Positions 34,939 through 46,810 of a stretch of 64,000 nucleotides of DNA are shown here, one piece after another. The first letter of the stretch is position 1; every line of letters starts with the position of its first letter. Made by a program: the position numbers and the translations under genes. The stretch comes from Siphonodentalium dalli (lineage: Eukaryota > Mollusca > Scaphopoda > Gadilida > Siphonodentaliidae), in the NCBI GenBank assembly GCA_032622095.1, contig CP136064.1, forward strand, positions 135,419,129 through 135,483,128, given 5' to 3'. The notes beneath the pieces were generated by a model that was not told where the DNA came from, ran no database searches, and saw only the letters and a list, made by a program, of their open reading frames with translations.

Positions 34939-35832
34939 ACTGTCTACTTGAGTGGAAATACAGCATTTTGGTACCATGTTCGTTCTCAGGTTTTCTTTGA
35001 CCAATCGGCGTGAAACTTGGTGAGTCATCTTTTACGACACAGTGCAGGCCGTGGTCCGAATTTGGGCCATATTAGATGCCTGGTTGAAAAGTTATAAACG
35101 CGTCAAAAGCGTGCCCCCAGTTATACACTGATACACACACAGACGATTGGTTTTATATTATATATAGATATTTTACAGTTTATAACAGAGGTGATGTCCT
35201 GTTATGGAAAATGTGAAGATATTATTCTAATAGTTGCATGTGATATAATGATATCAATAAATTACTTATCATATGACCGCCCAATATCCACAGTGTTGAG
35301 AGTACATCTATTATAACTTTAGAAAGCTTCAACATTTAAAAATTAGAATTTTTACATTCGAGCTCTATTAAGCAACATAAATACATGCTATCAAAATTTA
35401 TTTGATCCATTTTAAATACAGACATCTTGAGATTAATTGAAAATGATCCATTATCTGGGTGATATAGATACAGAATTGGCCCATCAATCGCCATACACTT
35501 GGTCTCTCAGATTAATATAATTATAATTCATTCTGCTGGGGGGGGGGGGGGGGGGGGGGGGGGTTACTGTAATTGTGTGTGCCCAGCTGTGGTATTTGTT
35601 TATCAGCACATTTGAAATATTAGCAATGTATCTGATACATTCAAGTGATATACTGGGTACAGTTCCATCATTTAATGGCTTAAATGGATTAACCCTGGTC
35701 ACCAATTTTTATGCTTCTGTGATATTTTTCATTTAAAATTCTCAGATTCTATCTCCAGGTTTTATAATGATAATGATAATGATCCACCTTTACTTGCATG
35801 GATTTTTATTCTAAGACTGATGACATACTTTT
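34939..35832. other. Repeat fragment, poly-G and AT-rich sequence
   Basis: Positions 34,985-35,160 (GACCAATCGGCGTGAAACTTGG and GAAAAGTTATAAACGCGTC) look like one unit of yet another tandem family with the common GAAACTTGG core. The remainder is AT-rich with no gene seen. Confidence 0.4.
35538..35563. repeat. Poly-G tract, 26 G
   Basis: An uninterrupted run of 26 G follows TTCTGCT. It can form G-quadruplexes, and its length is prone to assembly error. Confidence 0.97.
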
Positions 35833-36260
35833 TAGCTCACCTGAGGACAAAGTCCTCAGTGGAGCAAAAGTCATCACTCCTCGCCCGTCCGTCCAATCCG
35901 TCTGTCCATCCGTCAACAGTGCTTTGAACATCTTCTCCAGATCCATAGGACCGAATGGGTTCATATTTGTGTGGATGTTCCCAAGTGACTGGTATTCAGA
36001 TTTGTTCAAATGAGGTCACCTGGGTCAATTAGTTCCGAAGCCAGGGAATAACTCTTTCCCCTCCATAGCAATTCTTAAAATCGACTTATTCTCAAGTGGC
36101 ATCAAGCCGAATGAGTTCATATTTGGTATGAAGAGTCCTTGTGTGACTGGGGTTCAGATTTGTTCAAATGAGGTCACTGGGTCAATTGTGGGCGGAGCCA
36201 GGGACATAACTAAAAAAAAATGTTGTTTTAGATTGAACTCCTGCTCAATTTAAATAAAAA
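35833..36260 (+). repeat. AGCTCACCTGAG-type dispersed repeat
   Basis: TTTAGCTCACCTGAGGACAAAGTCCTCAGTGGAGC opens as a hairpin. GTCCGTCC runs, TTTGTGTGGATGTTCCCAAG and two CAGATTTGTTCAAATGAGGTCA units follow. Ends in A-rich sequence. Confidence 0.75.
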
Positions 36261-36919
36261 ACAAAATTTAAAATTTGAATTTTTTAATTTATTTCATAAT
36301 TATTTTTTTTAGTTAATTATTAAAAACACAAATTTAAAGAAGCCCCCCTCCCCACCCTTGCCCATTGGTGCTTCTAGCATCCCTGTTATCAAAACACCTT
36401 GTTTAAAATTTATTTCACAGTCACAATACAATACGCCCTGTGCATATGCTATCTCTTATAGTGAAAATAATACAGGTCAGCATACCAGTATGCTCTGTTG
36501 ATAATTATCCACATCTCAAATCTGACAATGCCGTATCAACGAGCACACAGTTCTCTCTTGCCAGACCAGAGAGGTTTTGTTTTGGTAATTAATTTTGAAA
36601 TTGAATGTCAAATGTATTCCCAGGAGTCCTTCAGTCTCTACTCATATAAACTATTACTGGTTACGGGTAAAGGAATTAGTTAAAATGGTGGGTCTGTCGA
36701 AATAGGTCATTTATACAGTTTTAACACTTCCTTTCAGTGAATTAATTTCTACCCTATGATGGTTCTGTAGTTTGTGTGGGCCACCTTTTTGTTGATTGAG
36801 ACCTGTTTCTAATAGAGACAGCTTTATAAGAATCAGCCACTCACTCCAAAAACTTTAACCCCTCCATAAGACCAAACTATTTGAGTTGCTGAGTTCAAGT
36901 TTGGTACTGATTATAGTTT

Positions 36920-37340
36920 TAAGCTCACCTGAGGCAAATACTCCGTTGGAGCTACCGGGGCATATATATAGTCATCACTCCTCGTTCATCAAAAAATGTT
37001 TAAACATCTTCTCTAGACCCCATAAGACCGAATGGGTTCATATTTGGTGTGGATGTTCCCTAGTGACTCATATTCAGATTTGTTAAAATGAGGTCACCAA
37101 GTCAAAATAGTTGCGAAGCCAGGGCCATAACTCTTTCCATCCATAGTAGTTTTTAAAACAACTTCTCAAGAACCCATTGGGCCTATTAAGGTTATCTTTG
37201 GTATGGAGGGTCCTTGGTTTACTGGGGTTCAGATTTGTTAAAATGGAGTCACTGGGGCATCATGGGCAGGGTCAATATCTTTAATAATAATAATAAAAAA
37301 ATAGATCTAAGTTTTTAGATTTAACTCCTTGTTCAATTTA
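36920..37340 (+). repeat. AGCTCACCTGAG-type dispersed repeat
   Basis: It starts AAGCTCACCTGAGGCAAATA, then TCATCACTCCTCGTTCATC, GGTGTGGATGTTCCCTAGTG and two internal units with CATAACTCTTTCC and GTCCTTGG. Followed by long T/A homopolymer tracts to about 37,450. Confidence 0.72.
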
Positions 37341-38167
37341 ACAAAACAAAAATAAATTTTAAATATTTTTTTTTTTTTTTTACTTTGCTCATTTTTTTTT
37401 TTTTTTATGAAATTATTTGTTTTATTTTAAATTAAATTATTTTTAAATAAATTATGTTATAACAACGTACTGACTATTGTAGTCTTCGGAGTCCCAATCT
37501 TTTCCATCTTTACAGTCTGGTGTGCGACCCCCACAGTCATTGACTGTCTTGTTGTGAACTATTGTGTGATCAGTTTAGGCAGTATTAAGCCCTTCCACCT
37601 AACCCACCTACAGATATATGCTATTTGATTTGATAACTCAAATATATGTCATCCAATTGTGTTTATATTTCATGGCACACCCCTGACTTATATGGTGGGG
37701 CCAAATTAATTGATTTGCTTAAAAATATTATCCCCATGCTATCATATGTGACAAAAAAAATTCACTCTCATTTTTCACATTTACAGGTTAATCATAACAC
37801 ATTCTTCACCTGCATAGATTTTTGTATCGATTGATTGTTATTGAAAATATTAAACCTACCTCTAACTTATTACACATGAAAGACATGCTGTCCAAAGCAA
37901 TACTTCGTCAGATCAGTTTCATATTTATACACACATCCATGTTAATGTTGGAAATCCTAATATATCTTTTCAATCATCTCCACATGTGTCCAGACATATT
38001 TCAGTTCTAGATCGTTGATAACCAGTCGGTATGGGTTAAACATCTGCCGATCATGATCGGCCTTTGTTGTTGAGACCATGTGCGGTTGTTTACAAATTAC
38101 ATACGACATAATATTCCATTATTACTGTCCATACTGGTGGTAATAAGAAATAGTAGCACACCATTAG
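37341..38167. other. Homopolymer-rich and decayed repeat sequence
   Basis: T-runs near 37,368 and 37,393 are followed by a diverged 481-660 type repeat at about 37,640-37,870. No gene seen. Confidence 0.4.
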
Positions 38168-39295
38168 TTTTTAGCTCAACTTTACTTTGTAAAGTTTGAG
38201 CTATTGCCATGGCTTTGTCGTCCGTCGTCCGTATGCGCGTGTGTGCGTAAGGGGTCAACAATAGAGGCTACAGGTCGTACCATTGATCGGATCATTATGA
38301 AATTTGTCATAGCTGTTGACATCAACATTTGTACCGGAATGATTCATTTTGGGGTCATTCGGAAAAAAAACATGGCCGTCAGCGGCCATCTTAAATTTCA
38401 AAATTCAATCCATTAACACGGGCTACAGGCCGTACTGTTCGTCTGATCGTCATGAAATTTGTCTACATGTTAACAATGACATGTAGATGGGAACGAGTCA
38501 TTTTTGGGTTATTCGGGTAAAAAAAACATTGCCGCCAGCAGCCATCTTGGATTTTACTCTTTGTATGACTAAATCCTTTAGCACGGGCTACAGGTCGTAC
38601 CTTTAGTCTGATAATCATGAAATTTGTCATGGCTGTTGAAATTGGAATGTAGATGGGAACGAGTCATTTTGGGGTCATTCGGACAAAAAACATGGCCGCC
38701 AGTGGCCATCTTTGTTTTCAAAATTCAATCCATTAGCACGGGCCACAGGTCGCATTGTTCGTCTGATCATCATGAAATTTGTCAAGGATGTTAATATTGA
38801 CATGTAGATGGGAACGAGTCATTTTTGGGTTATTCGGGTAAAAAACATGCCCCCCAACAGACACCTTGGATTTTACTCTTTGTATGACTAAATCCTTTAG
38901 CACGGGCTACAGGTCGTACCTTTAGTCTGATCATCATAAAATTTGTCATGGATGTTAATATTGACATGTAGATGGGAAACGAGTCATTTTGGGGGTCATT
39001 CGGCCAAAATACATGGCCGCCAGCAGCCATCTTGGATTTTACTCTTTGTATGACTAAATCCTTTAGCACGGGCTACAGGTCATACCTTTAGTCTGATCAT
39101 CATGAAATTTGTCATGGATGTTAACAATAACATGTAGATGGTCGCCAGCAGCCATCTTGGATTTTACTCTGTGTGTGACTAAATTCTTTACTGCTCATTT
39201 TTACACTCCATTTTAATCTCTCTATTCATTGCTCATCACAAAAAAATTACCTTCTTTACAAAGTTGAGCTACAGTGTCATTGATACTTTCATTAT
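38168..39295 (+). repeat. TAGCTCAACTT-family element with tandem ~150-bp units
   Basis: The left end TTTTAGCTCAACTTTACTTT and right end ACAAAGTTGAGCTACAGTGT form the inverted termini. After GAGCTATTGCCATGG and GTCGTCCG, six or seven units follow, containing ACGGGCTACAGGTCGTAC, CTGATCATCATGAAATTTGT, GACATGTAGATGGGAACGAG, CATGGCCGCCAGC and CATCTTGGATTTTACTCTTT. It is the same family as 1.0-2.35 kb in the opposite orientation. Non-coding. Confidence 0.78.
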
Positions 39296-40734
39296 ATTTA
39301 AACACGATTTAATATCGGCTATACATGTTGGTCTTGGTAAATATATGCCGTAGTGACAGATTCCGAGTCACAAAGAAACAGACACCGGTCCGTACGAATC
39401 AGGAAAGATTAAATGGTACGGATTACAAAGTCCCCATAATGACTTGTCAGTAATAATGCGATCTCACTTTGGAGGCGGCCAGGGAAAATATTCCCTTGGA
39501 GTCGGTGATGTACTAAATGATCCCAGGATTGAAATTTTTTGTTGAAGTAAACAAACGTACAAAACGATCCCAGGATTGAACTTTTTTTTTAATCACTTCA
39601 TCGGTTATAACGTATATTTCCTGTTAGTCACCAAAGAAAAATTGCGCACTGGATCCAAAATCAGATGCAAAATAAACTGCGCACCTACATTTTTCAAAAA
39701 TCGAAGAACTTCTCACCAACTGCATTTGACAACATGGTAAGGGACATCTCCCCTTCTCATAGGCACTATTTGATTCCACAAAACGTTCTCATTTCTGATT
39801 ATTCGCTCCAATACAGACACAATACCTGTAGTGGACACTGGACAACATTCATAGATGTCAAAGTCACTAGGATGACGGGATACTGGTTTGTGTTCAGTCA
39901 TCACAGACCAGATTAAGATATCTTTCAAATTAAGCAGCTTCAGAAAATTAATAAATCTTAGCAGAAAACCAACTTTGCGGGGGAAACTATGTACAGTGCA
40001 CTTGTTTGCTTTTTCACATAGTTTCATCCAAAATATCTACACTATCCCTTGTATACAGTTGATCCTTTAATTGTCACAAAAATGAATACAGTTCTTTTTA
40101 ATAATAGCTCCATTTTTTGATTACCTTTTCAGAGAGATAATAACATTGTCTTATATTTAGTTATTGTTACTGTTCCTAGAAATGTTTGTTACATTATTAG
40201 TAGTTATATTTTTGTGATGCCAGTATATATTAATGGTGAGTATAGCCAACTGTTTTAACATGTGATGATTGATGATCTTTTGCTGTGGAACTTGAGAAAA
40301 TGTGTGTGCTTATTGTTAACCCTTCTGTGGAAAAAGTTCCAAGATCATTTATATTTTGATGTAATGTCTTTCATCTTCACCAAGTTTAAATTAAAAATGG
40401 TGAATACTAAATAGTGGTTAATTCCTCATTCTAAATGTAGTACTCTTGAGGTGTTTGTGTTCAAGATCTCCACATGATGACTGAATCATAATTAAATCAC
40501 TACTTCATTCTCACATGTTATCAAACACAAACTGACTGGAATATACATGAGATTTTGTCCAGAAAATTGTGGTACAAAACAACATTGTCATCCATGAGGA
40601 AGGTTTGGATTCTACTGTTTTTCATTAATCTGTTCATACTAGCGGTAATTTTAATGTACATGTAACAATCAGCATTTTCAATGTTACTGTACTCACTTGT
40701 TTTCAAGTCAGACCATGTAAGTGGATAACATAAA
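39296..40734. other. No recognised gene
   Basis: Mostly unique AT-rich sequence. GATCCCAGGATTGAA occurs twice (about 39,521 and 39,566). Opposing open frames of 83 and 104 codons near 39,665-40,027 have no recognisable content. Confidence 0.35.
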
Positions 40735-41130
40735 CATCGGTTGTCGGATCGCAATGAAATTTGGTATGGATGTTAAGATATTCATCTTTGTTTATCCAGA
40801 AATGTTGATTGTTTTGTCTGTCTGAGATGATAACTCAACCACCGGTTGTCTGATCTCAAAGAACTTTGGTATGGATGTTGTTCACCACTGAGGGCATTCA
40901 GAGGTGAACATCCAGTTGTTTTATTTCGTTTTCCATTCTAGAGTTATTATTTTTCTCTGGAAATGTTGTTATTTTTGTTCATCAAATTTAAGTTTGTCGG
41001 ATCTCAATGAATTTTGATATGGATGTAAGCCACTATCAGGACATTCATTGGCGTGTTCAATAGTTTTATTCATATTTTCCATTCTATACTTTAATATTCA
41101 TCTTTATATATCTGAAAATGTTCTTTTTTA
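40735..41130 (+). repeat. Short tandem family with CTCAATGAATTTTGGTATGGATG core
   Basis: Three units share (C/G)GGTTGTC(T/G)GATC, (GAAA/GAAC)TTTGGTATGGATG, GGGCATTCA/GGACATTCA and TTTTATT, with spacings of about 106 and 147 bp. Non-coding; it resembles the other GAAATTTGGTATG families. Confidence 0.6.
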
Positions 41131-41837
41131 GTATATCAGCCATGGGTATGCCCACGCTAGGCGGTATGCCACATTAGGGTTTGTACCGGGTGACAGCCCA
41201 GCTCTTGTTCATTAACTGAAATGTCTTTTGTTCCTGGGTATATGGTGATTTAGCATGAATCATACAATATTGTTCTAATAAATGAGCTGAAATTATAACA
41301 ATTCCGAATAGGCTATTTTGATAAAAGAGTAGTGATATTCCTTGAAAATTTAATCTGCGAAATGGATTTAATTGTAAGATGGTTCCTATTTATACTAGAG
41401 TCCCTTGGGTGAAGAAGGCCAAATCTTCCAAGGGCTGAGGATTTCAAAATGAGAAAGTAACTTTTTTTCGTAGAAGGGATGACGATTGTCTACTGTTTTG
41501 TATATAAGAATATTTTTTTCTAAATCACAAACTGCAAAGGTGTGTGAATATAACAGTTGATTATTAGATGCCCCATGCCTCCCTAATAATGAAAAACGAA
41601 TCCATGTATATACTAACAGTGTACATTATTCATGGCATTTTATATTCTAATATATTCAGAATGTAAATTGAATAAGATTATTAAAATGGTATAATAAATC
41701 TATATTACAATCATCACACTTTTTGTTTTCAGCTTAATTTCTGCAACAAATAGGGGTAGGGTGGGTAGTGATGTATGAACAATTTAGATGCAAGAACGAC
41801 ATATAGTACAAACAGTTTGATGAGATCCATCATCTCA

Positions 41838-42835
41838 TATATATATTTTGAAGACCTCTGTCTGTCTGTCTGTTTGTCTGTTTGTCTGTCTGTCATTTAT
41901 ACAAATCTACGATTCTCGACCGATCGGGACGAAACTTGGTACGTGTGTGTAGTTTGACCAGGCGGTCGACGTTGTCGTATTGGCGAGCCCGTGCGGCGCC
42001 CGCTTCGCGCATGCGCAGACGAGATCTCGGAAACGGGTGGAGCTATCGACTTGAAATTTGTTATGTGAATGTACCTTGCCCCGGATAAAAATTTTATCAG
42101 GTCGCCGAGCCCGTGCGACGCCAGCTTCGCGCATGCGCAGACGATATATCGGAAACGGTGGAGCTATCGACTTGAAATTTGGTATGTGAATGTATCCTGC
42201 CCCGGATACGAATTTTATCGGGTCGCCGAGCCCGTGCGACGCCAGCTTCGCGCATGCGCAGACCAGATCTCGGAAACGGGTGGAGCTGTCGACTTGAAAT
42301 TTGCTATGTGAATGTATCTTGCCCGGATACAAATTTTATCGGGTCGTCGAGCCCGTGCGACGCCAGCTTCGCGCATGCGCAGACGAGATATCGGAAACGG
42401 TGGAGCTATCGACTTGAAATTTGGTATGTGAATGTATCTTGCCCCGGATACGAATTTTATCGGGTCGCCGAGCCCCGTGCGACGCCAGCTTCGTGCATGC
42501 GCAGACCAGATCTCGGAAACGGGTGGAGCTATCGACTTGAAATTTGGTATGTAAATGTATCTTTCCCCGGATACAAATTTTATCAGGTCGTCGAGCCCGT
42601 GCGACGCCAGCTTCGCGCATGCGCAGACCAGATCTCGGAAACGGGTGGAGCTATCGACTTGAAATTTGGTATGTGAATGTATCTTGCCCCGGATACGAAT
42701 TTTATCGGGTCGCCGAGCCCGTGCGACGCCAGCTTCGTGCATGCGCAGACCAGATCTCAGAAACAGGTGGAGCTATCGACTTGAAATTTGGTATTTGAAT
42801 AGCCAGGACAACGTCCGGCTCATCAGCTGGTCTAT
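41838..42835 (+). repeat. 122-bp tandem array (7 units) with NRF-1-like palindrome in every unit
   Basis: After ATATATTTTGAAGACCTCTGTCTG and a TCTG/TTTG microsatellite, seven units follow with a period of 121-122 bp. Each has GAGCCCGTGCGACGCCAGCT, CGCGCATGCGCAGAC, CTCGGAAACGGGTGGAGCTA, CGACTTGAAATTTGGTATG and TTGCCCCGGATACGAATTTT. ATTATATATTTTGAAACTTC after the array (42,833 on) echoes the sequence before it. Opposing open frames of 165-175 codons are repeat artefacts. Confidence 0.9.
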
Positions 42836-43145
42836 TATATATTTTGAAACTTCTGTCTGTATGTGTGTTATACTCAAAAACTTCTCGACCGATCCGACTC
42901 AAATTTGGTATGTAGGCTTACTTTGAACCCGGGAACACTATGGGCGGGTCCAATTGCACGTGTGACTGTCCTTGACCTTGATCTCGATCATATACGCTCA
43001 TATAGGCATGTTTCTGGACCTCGACCGATCCTACTCAAATTTGGTTTGTAGGCCTACTTTGACAATATGGGCGGGTCCAATTTCAATTGTGACCATGTCC
43101 TTGACCTCGCTCATGTAGGCATGTTTCTGGACCAATCGAACAATA
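42836..43145 (+). repeat. Two ~115-bp units with CGACCGATCC..CTCAAATTTGG
   Basis: GACCGATCCGACTCAAATTTGGTATGTAGG at about 42,888 recurs as GACCGATCCTACTCAAATTTGGTTTGTAGG at about 43,022, each with ATGGGCGGGTCCAATT and a CATGTTTCTGGACC end. Confidence 0.7.
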
Positions 43146-43147
43146 GT

Positions 43148-43400
43148 TTTTATGTTTACACATACCATAGTATGGTAAACATAGTGTCGTCCGGATTGAC
43201 CACTCGATGTTAGTCCATCCGTCTGTCTGTCTGTCTGTAGACACTTTACGCATGGTGCGATAACTCAAATATTTTCTATCTGATTGGAACCAATTTTGTA
43301 TATGAATTTCTCAGCACAAAAGACAGATCGGGTTCGAATATGGGTTTGATCCGATTATTTTTAACTGAGTTATGGCCCTTTTTCGAAAAAATTATTCACT
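43148..43400 (+). repeat. ATGTTTACC..GGTAAACAT repeat, one unit
   Basis: It begins TTTTTATGTTTACACATACC with the palindromic ACCATAGTATGGTAAACATA, followed by GTCCGGATTGACCACTCG, the TCTG run and a single unit ending GAGTTATGGCCCTTTTT; then A/T homopolymers to 43,560. Confidence 0.75.
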
Positions 43401-43613
43401 CGTAAATAATAAAAAAAAATTTGAACATTGAATTCCTTGCTCAATTTAAAAAAAAACATAAACAAAAATAAATTAATAAAAAAAATATATCATAATTTTA
43501 TTTTTTTTAAACAATTAAAAACTTTTTTTTTTTAAAGTTAACAAAATTTTTAAAACTAACACCATTATAACTCTGCCAAGGGTACCCCGAGTCACCACAC
43601 CAAATTTGTTTAA

Positions 43614-44480
43614 ATCAGTCCAAAATCTTGTATTATGTACTGGTAAATTTGTTTGGAGCGACATTAAATCCAATTCACCAATTCCATCCAATGCCTTTGG
43701 ACTACATAGCTATTGATAAAGCTATATTATTTTTTCTGATGAGTCTTATGCCAATGTGCAGATAATCTGATAAAGAAAGCTATGGTATCTAATTTTAAAT
43801 AAAGATTCAACAATACACATCACATGATATTAACAGTAGACCTGGACAGCTGAAGATATCACTCTACATATGGTCTGAGGTCATTATAAATGTTATTGGT
43901 TTAACAGAGATGTCAGCTTTCAACATAAATAATTCCTGTGATTTGTTGACAGCTCTGCTATATAATTGATATTAATGAGTGAGGTGGCTAATCTTGATCT
44001 ATATTGTTGGTAGAGTTTAATACATTATCATTGTAAACTTAAATTGGACTCTCTTAACCCAAGTATTCCATGTCCAGGTCACCTTTCACATTTAACCCAA
44101 GGATGTGGTGGTGCAGCATTACAGATCCTGTACCAGTGCATTCTCTTATATAAATGCGAGTGACCCATAAATTCCAATAATTTGAATTATGTACATTTGT
44201 CTATAATAGTACATAACAGTATACTCTATAATTCAACTTGAACACCAAAACTCTCATTTATGATTCCGATCATAGTAATATACTATTGCCAAGGGATGGG
44301 TTAACATCTGCCGATAGTGATTGGCCTCTCATTTATGTTTACCCATACCATAGTATGGTAGACATAGTGTCGTCATCCGGATTGACCACTTGTCGTTAGT
44401 TCGTCTGTCCGTCTGTCTGTCTCTGTAGACATAGTGTAGACGCATGGTGCGATAACTGAACTATTTCTAACTGATCGGAA
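43614..44480 (+). repeat. Direct repeat, copy 1 of a ~0.86-kb duplicated segment
   Basis: From TCAGTCCAAAATCTTGT through TTTGTTTGGAGCGACATTAA, GGCCTCTCATTTATGTTTAC and GTCGTCATCCGGATTGACC, it aligns throughout with 45,958-46,810. The duplicated segment includes an ATGTTTACC-family repeat at its right end and a half-palindrome GTGCATTCTCTTATATAAAT. Confidence 0.85.
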
Positions 44481-44700
44481 CCAAATTTTGTATATGAATT
44501 TCTCAACACAAAAGACAGATCGAGTTCGAATATGGGCTTGATCGGACTATTTTTAACTGAGTTATGGCCTTTTTTTTTTAAATATTCACTCTAAAAAAAA
44601 AAACATTTTTACATTGAATTCCTAGCTCAATTTAACCAAAAAAAAACATTTAAATAAATAAATAAATATTTTTTGTTTAAATAATTAAAATAATTTGAGT

Positions 44701-45745
44701 AAAAACTGGAACAATGTGTTGTTTGACAATGTCTGATTTCAGGAATCTTGTCGGTATTGGATCCAATGAGCATGACTTGCTCTTCATTTTATTTAAAACT
44801 TTCTCAACATCAGCTTCATGGACAGGTTAGAATTCACCAAAGGTAATGTTTGAAGAAAGCCGTGAATTCGATGGTTGCACGCGTGTGGTCGCTGGGAAAG
44901 ACCTCATGATAATGTCTATTTTCTCGTGAAAAAATATGACAAAATCGTTCGCCAAAATTTCATCATTACTGTGACGGGGTAACTGAACATCCTGCTTCTT
45001 AGTTAAGAGCTTTAGGCAGTCGAAGACTTGCTTTTGTTAGGCATTAGCTAAGAATTCTTCAAAGTATGATTTTTTGGAACTATAAACCATTTTCACAACT
45101 CGTCTGGAACATTCTATCAGCGCGGTTTTATTGTCAGATGTTGGATGTCTCGAATGTTTCACAGATAGTTTACGGCGTTCTTTCTTGGCCTCAAGTATTT
45201 CGTCCGTGAACCAGGGGTTGTTTTTGCGACCTAATGTTACATTCTTTAGAGGAACTAGTTCATTGAGAATTTCGGTTACACACAGATTGTATGATGTTAC
45301 ATCAGTAATTGAATCAATTTTTGACTCAACAAGCACAGAGAATCGTTCAACATCCAGAGATTTGAAAGGACGTCGCATAACACATTGTCCTTTTGTAGAT
45401 GGTCACGGAACACTCACTGACCATTCACATGCGACAGCATGGTGATTGGATTTAAAGCATGAACGGTCTAATATGTTAATGTTTGAAACATGAGTATGTT
45501 GGCTCGAAATTATGTGATCGAGAGTGTGACCAATATGGGGATCTTCACTGGTACAGCGGGTACACCCGGCAACGTGCTGGGTTAACCCCTTTCTTCAGAT
45601 ATGTCAGTGTTGTTATCAGAAACATCGTCTACTTTGATATTGATGTCTCCGACAATAACGAACGGCATATAGCGCAACTAGAATAGTAACTTATAAGTTC
45701 TTCAAACTCTTTCAGGAAAAGAGATATTTTACACCCACCCTCGTG
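44701..45745 (-). pseudogene. Non-LTR retrotransposon fragment: end of endonuclease, linker, start of reverse transcriptase
   Basis: Minus strand. The first part has FLKEFEELISYYSS, then after a frameshift VIVGDINIKVDD, HVAGCTRCTSEDPHIGHTLD, HIISSQ and KSNHHAVACEW. This is the C-terminal half of an AP-endonuclease domain (GDxN, GHTLD, SDHHAV-like). An open stretch (45,037-45,378) forms the linker with NELVPLKNVTLGRKNNPWFT and KKSYFEEFLA. After a stop come FDCLKLLTKKQDVQLP, ANDFVIFFHEKIDIIM, ADVEKVLNKMKSKSCSLDPI and PTRFLKSDI, the N-terminus of RT as in CR1/Jockey-like elements. RT catalytic motifs are absent because the copy ends at 44,701. Confidence 0.85.
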
Positions 45746-45761
45746 CTAACCACTTGATTTT

Positions 45762-45953
45762 CGAGTTATCCATCTAACACCCGCAATTTGTCTGTTTGAG
45801 CACGAGGTTGTGGCCCACATCTCCAAAAATTGATATCTGATCACTCTGAGCTTTGAAGGGTTGGTTCCTCGACTCTATTCAAATATGTTTTACCCCCAAA
45901 GCCAAAGAAATAGTAATTTAGGAGCATCTAATCGGATTGAGTACCTTTAAGTG
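45762..45953 (+). mobile_element. Partial copy of the TTAAAGGTACTCAACCCG MITE
   Basis: GAGTTATCCATC, TGTCTGTTTGA, CTCTGAGCTTTGAAGGGTTGG, TTCCTCGACTC, TTTTACCCCCAAAGCCAAAG, AAATAGTAAT and TTGAGTACCTTTAAG match, in order, the right half of the element at 24,553-24,998. The left half is missing. Confidence 0.78.
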
Positions 45954-45957
45954 GGTC

Positions 45958-46810
45958 CAAAATCTTGTGATATGTACTGGTAAATTTGTTTGGAGTGACA
46001 TTAAACCCAATTCACCAATTCCATCCCATGCCTTTGGACTACTTAGCTATTGATAAGGCTATATTATTTTCTGATGTCTCTTATGCCAATGTGCAGATAA
46101 AGAAAGCTATGGTAGCTAATTTAAAAAAAGTTTCAACAATACACATCACATGATATTAAGAGTAGACTAGAACATATGTGTTTCATTGCACAGCTGAGTA
46201 TATCACTCTGCAGATGATCTGAGGTCATTATAAATGTTATTGGTTTAATAGAGATGCCAGCCTTCAACATAAACAATGTCTGTGATTTGTTGACAGCTCT
46301 GCTATATAATTGATATTAATGGGTGAGCAGTGAGTGTCTTATCTTGATGGCTATTGCTGGTAGAATTTGATACATTATCATTGTAAACTTAAATTGGACT
46401 CTCTTAACCCAAGTAGTCCATGTCCAGGTCACCTTTTCACATTTAACCTAAGGCTGTGGTGGTGCAGCATTACAGATCCTGTACCAGTGCATTCTCTTAT
46501 ATAAATGCGAGTGACCCATAAATTCCCATAATTTGAATTATGTACATTTGTCTATAATAGTACATAACAGTATACTCTATAATTCAACACCAAAACTCTC
46601 ATTTATGATTCCGATCATAGTAATATACTATTGCCAAGGGATGGGTTAACATCTGCCGATAGTGATTGGCCTCTCATTTATGTTTACCCATACCATAGTA
46701 TGGTAGACATAGTGTCGTCATCCGGATTGACCACTCGTCGTCCGTCCATCTGTCTGTCCGTAGACTCTTTACGCATAATGCGATAACTGAAACATTTTCT
46801 ATCTCATCGC
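45958..46810 (+). repeat. Direct repeat, copy 2 of the ~0.86-kb duplicated segment
   Basis: It starts TCCAAAATCTTGTGATATGT and follows 43,614-44,480 with scattered substitutions and small indels, including the same half-palindrome (about 46,485) and the same ATGTTTACC repeat (46,679). Further ~150-bp units of that repeat continue to about 47,065. Confidence 0.85.

Noticed and set aside
39665-40027. Overlapping opposing frames of 83 and 104 codons
   Set aside because: No recognisable domain, signal or repeat-family coding match; unremarkable for chance.
41907-42798. Opposing open frames of 140-175 codons with repeated RRQLRACADQISETG or SAHARSWRRTG text
   Set aside because: They are translations of the 122-bp tandem array on both strands.
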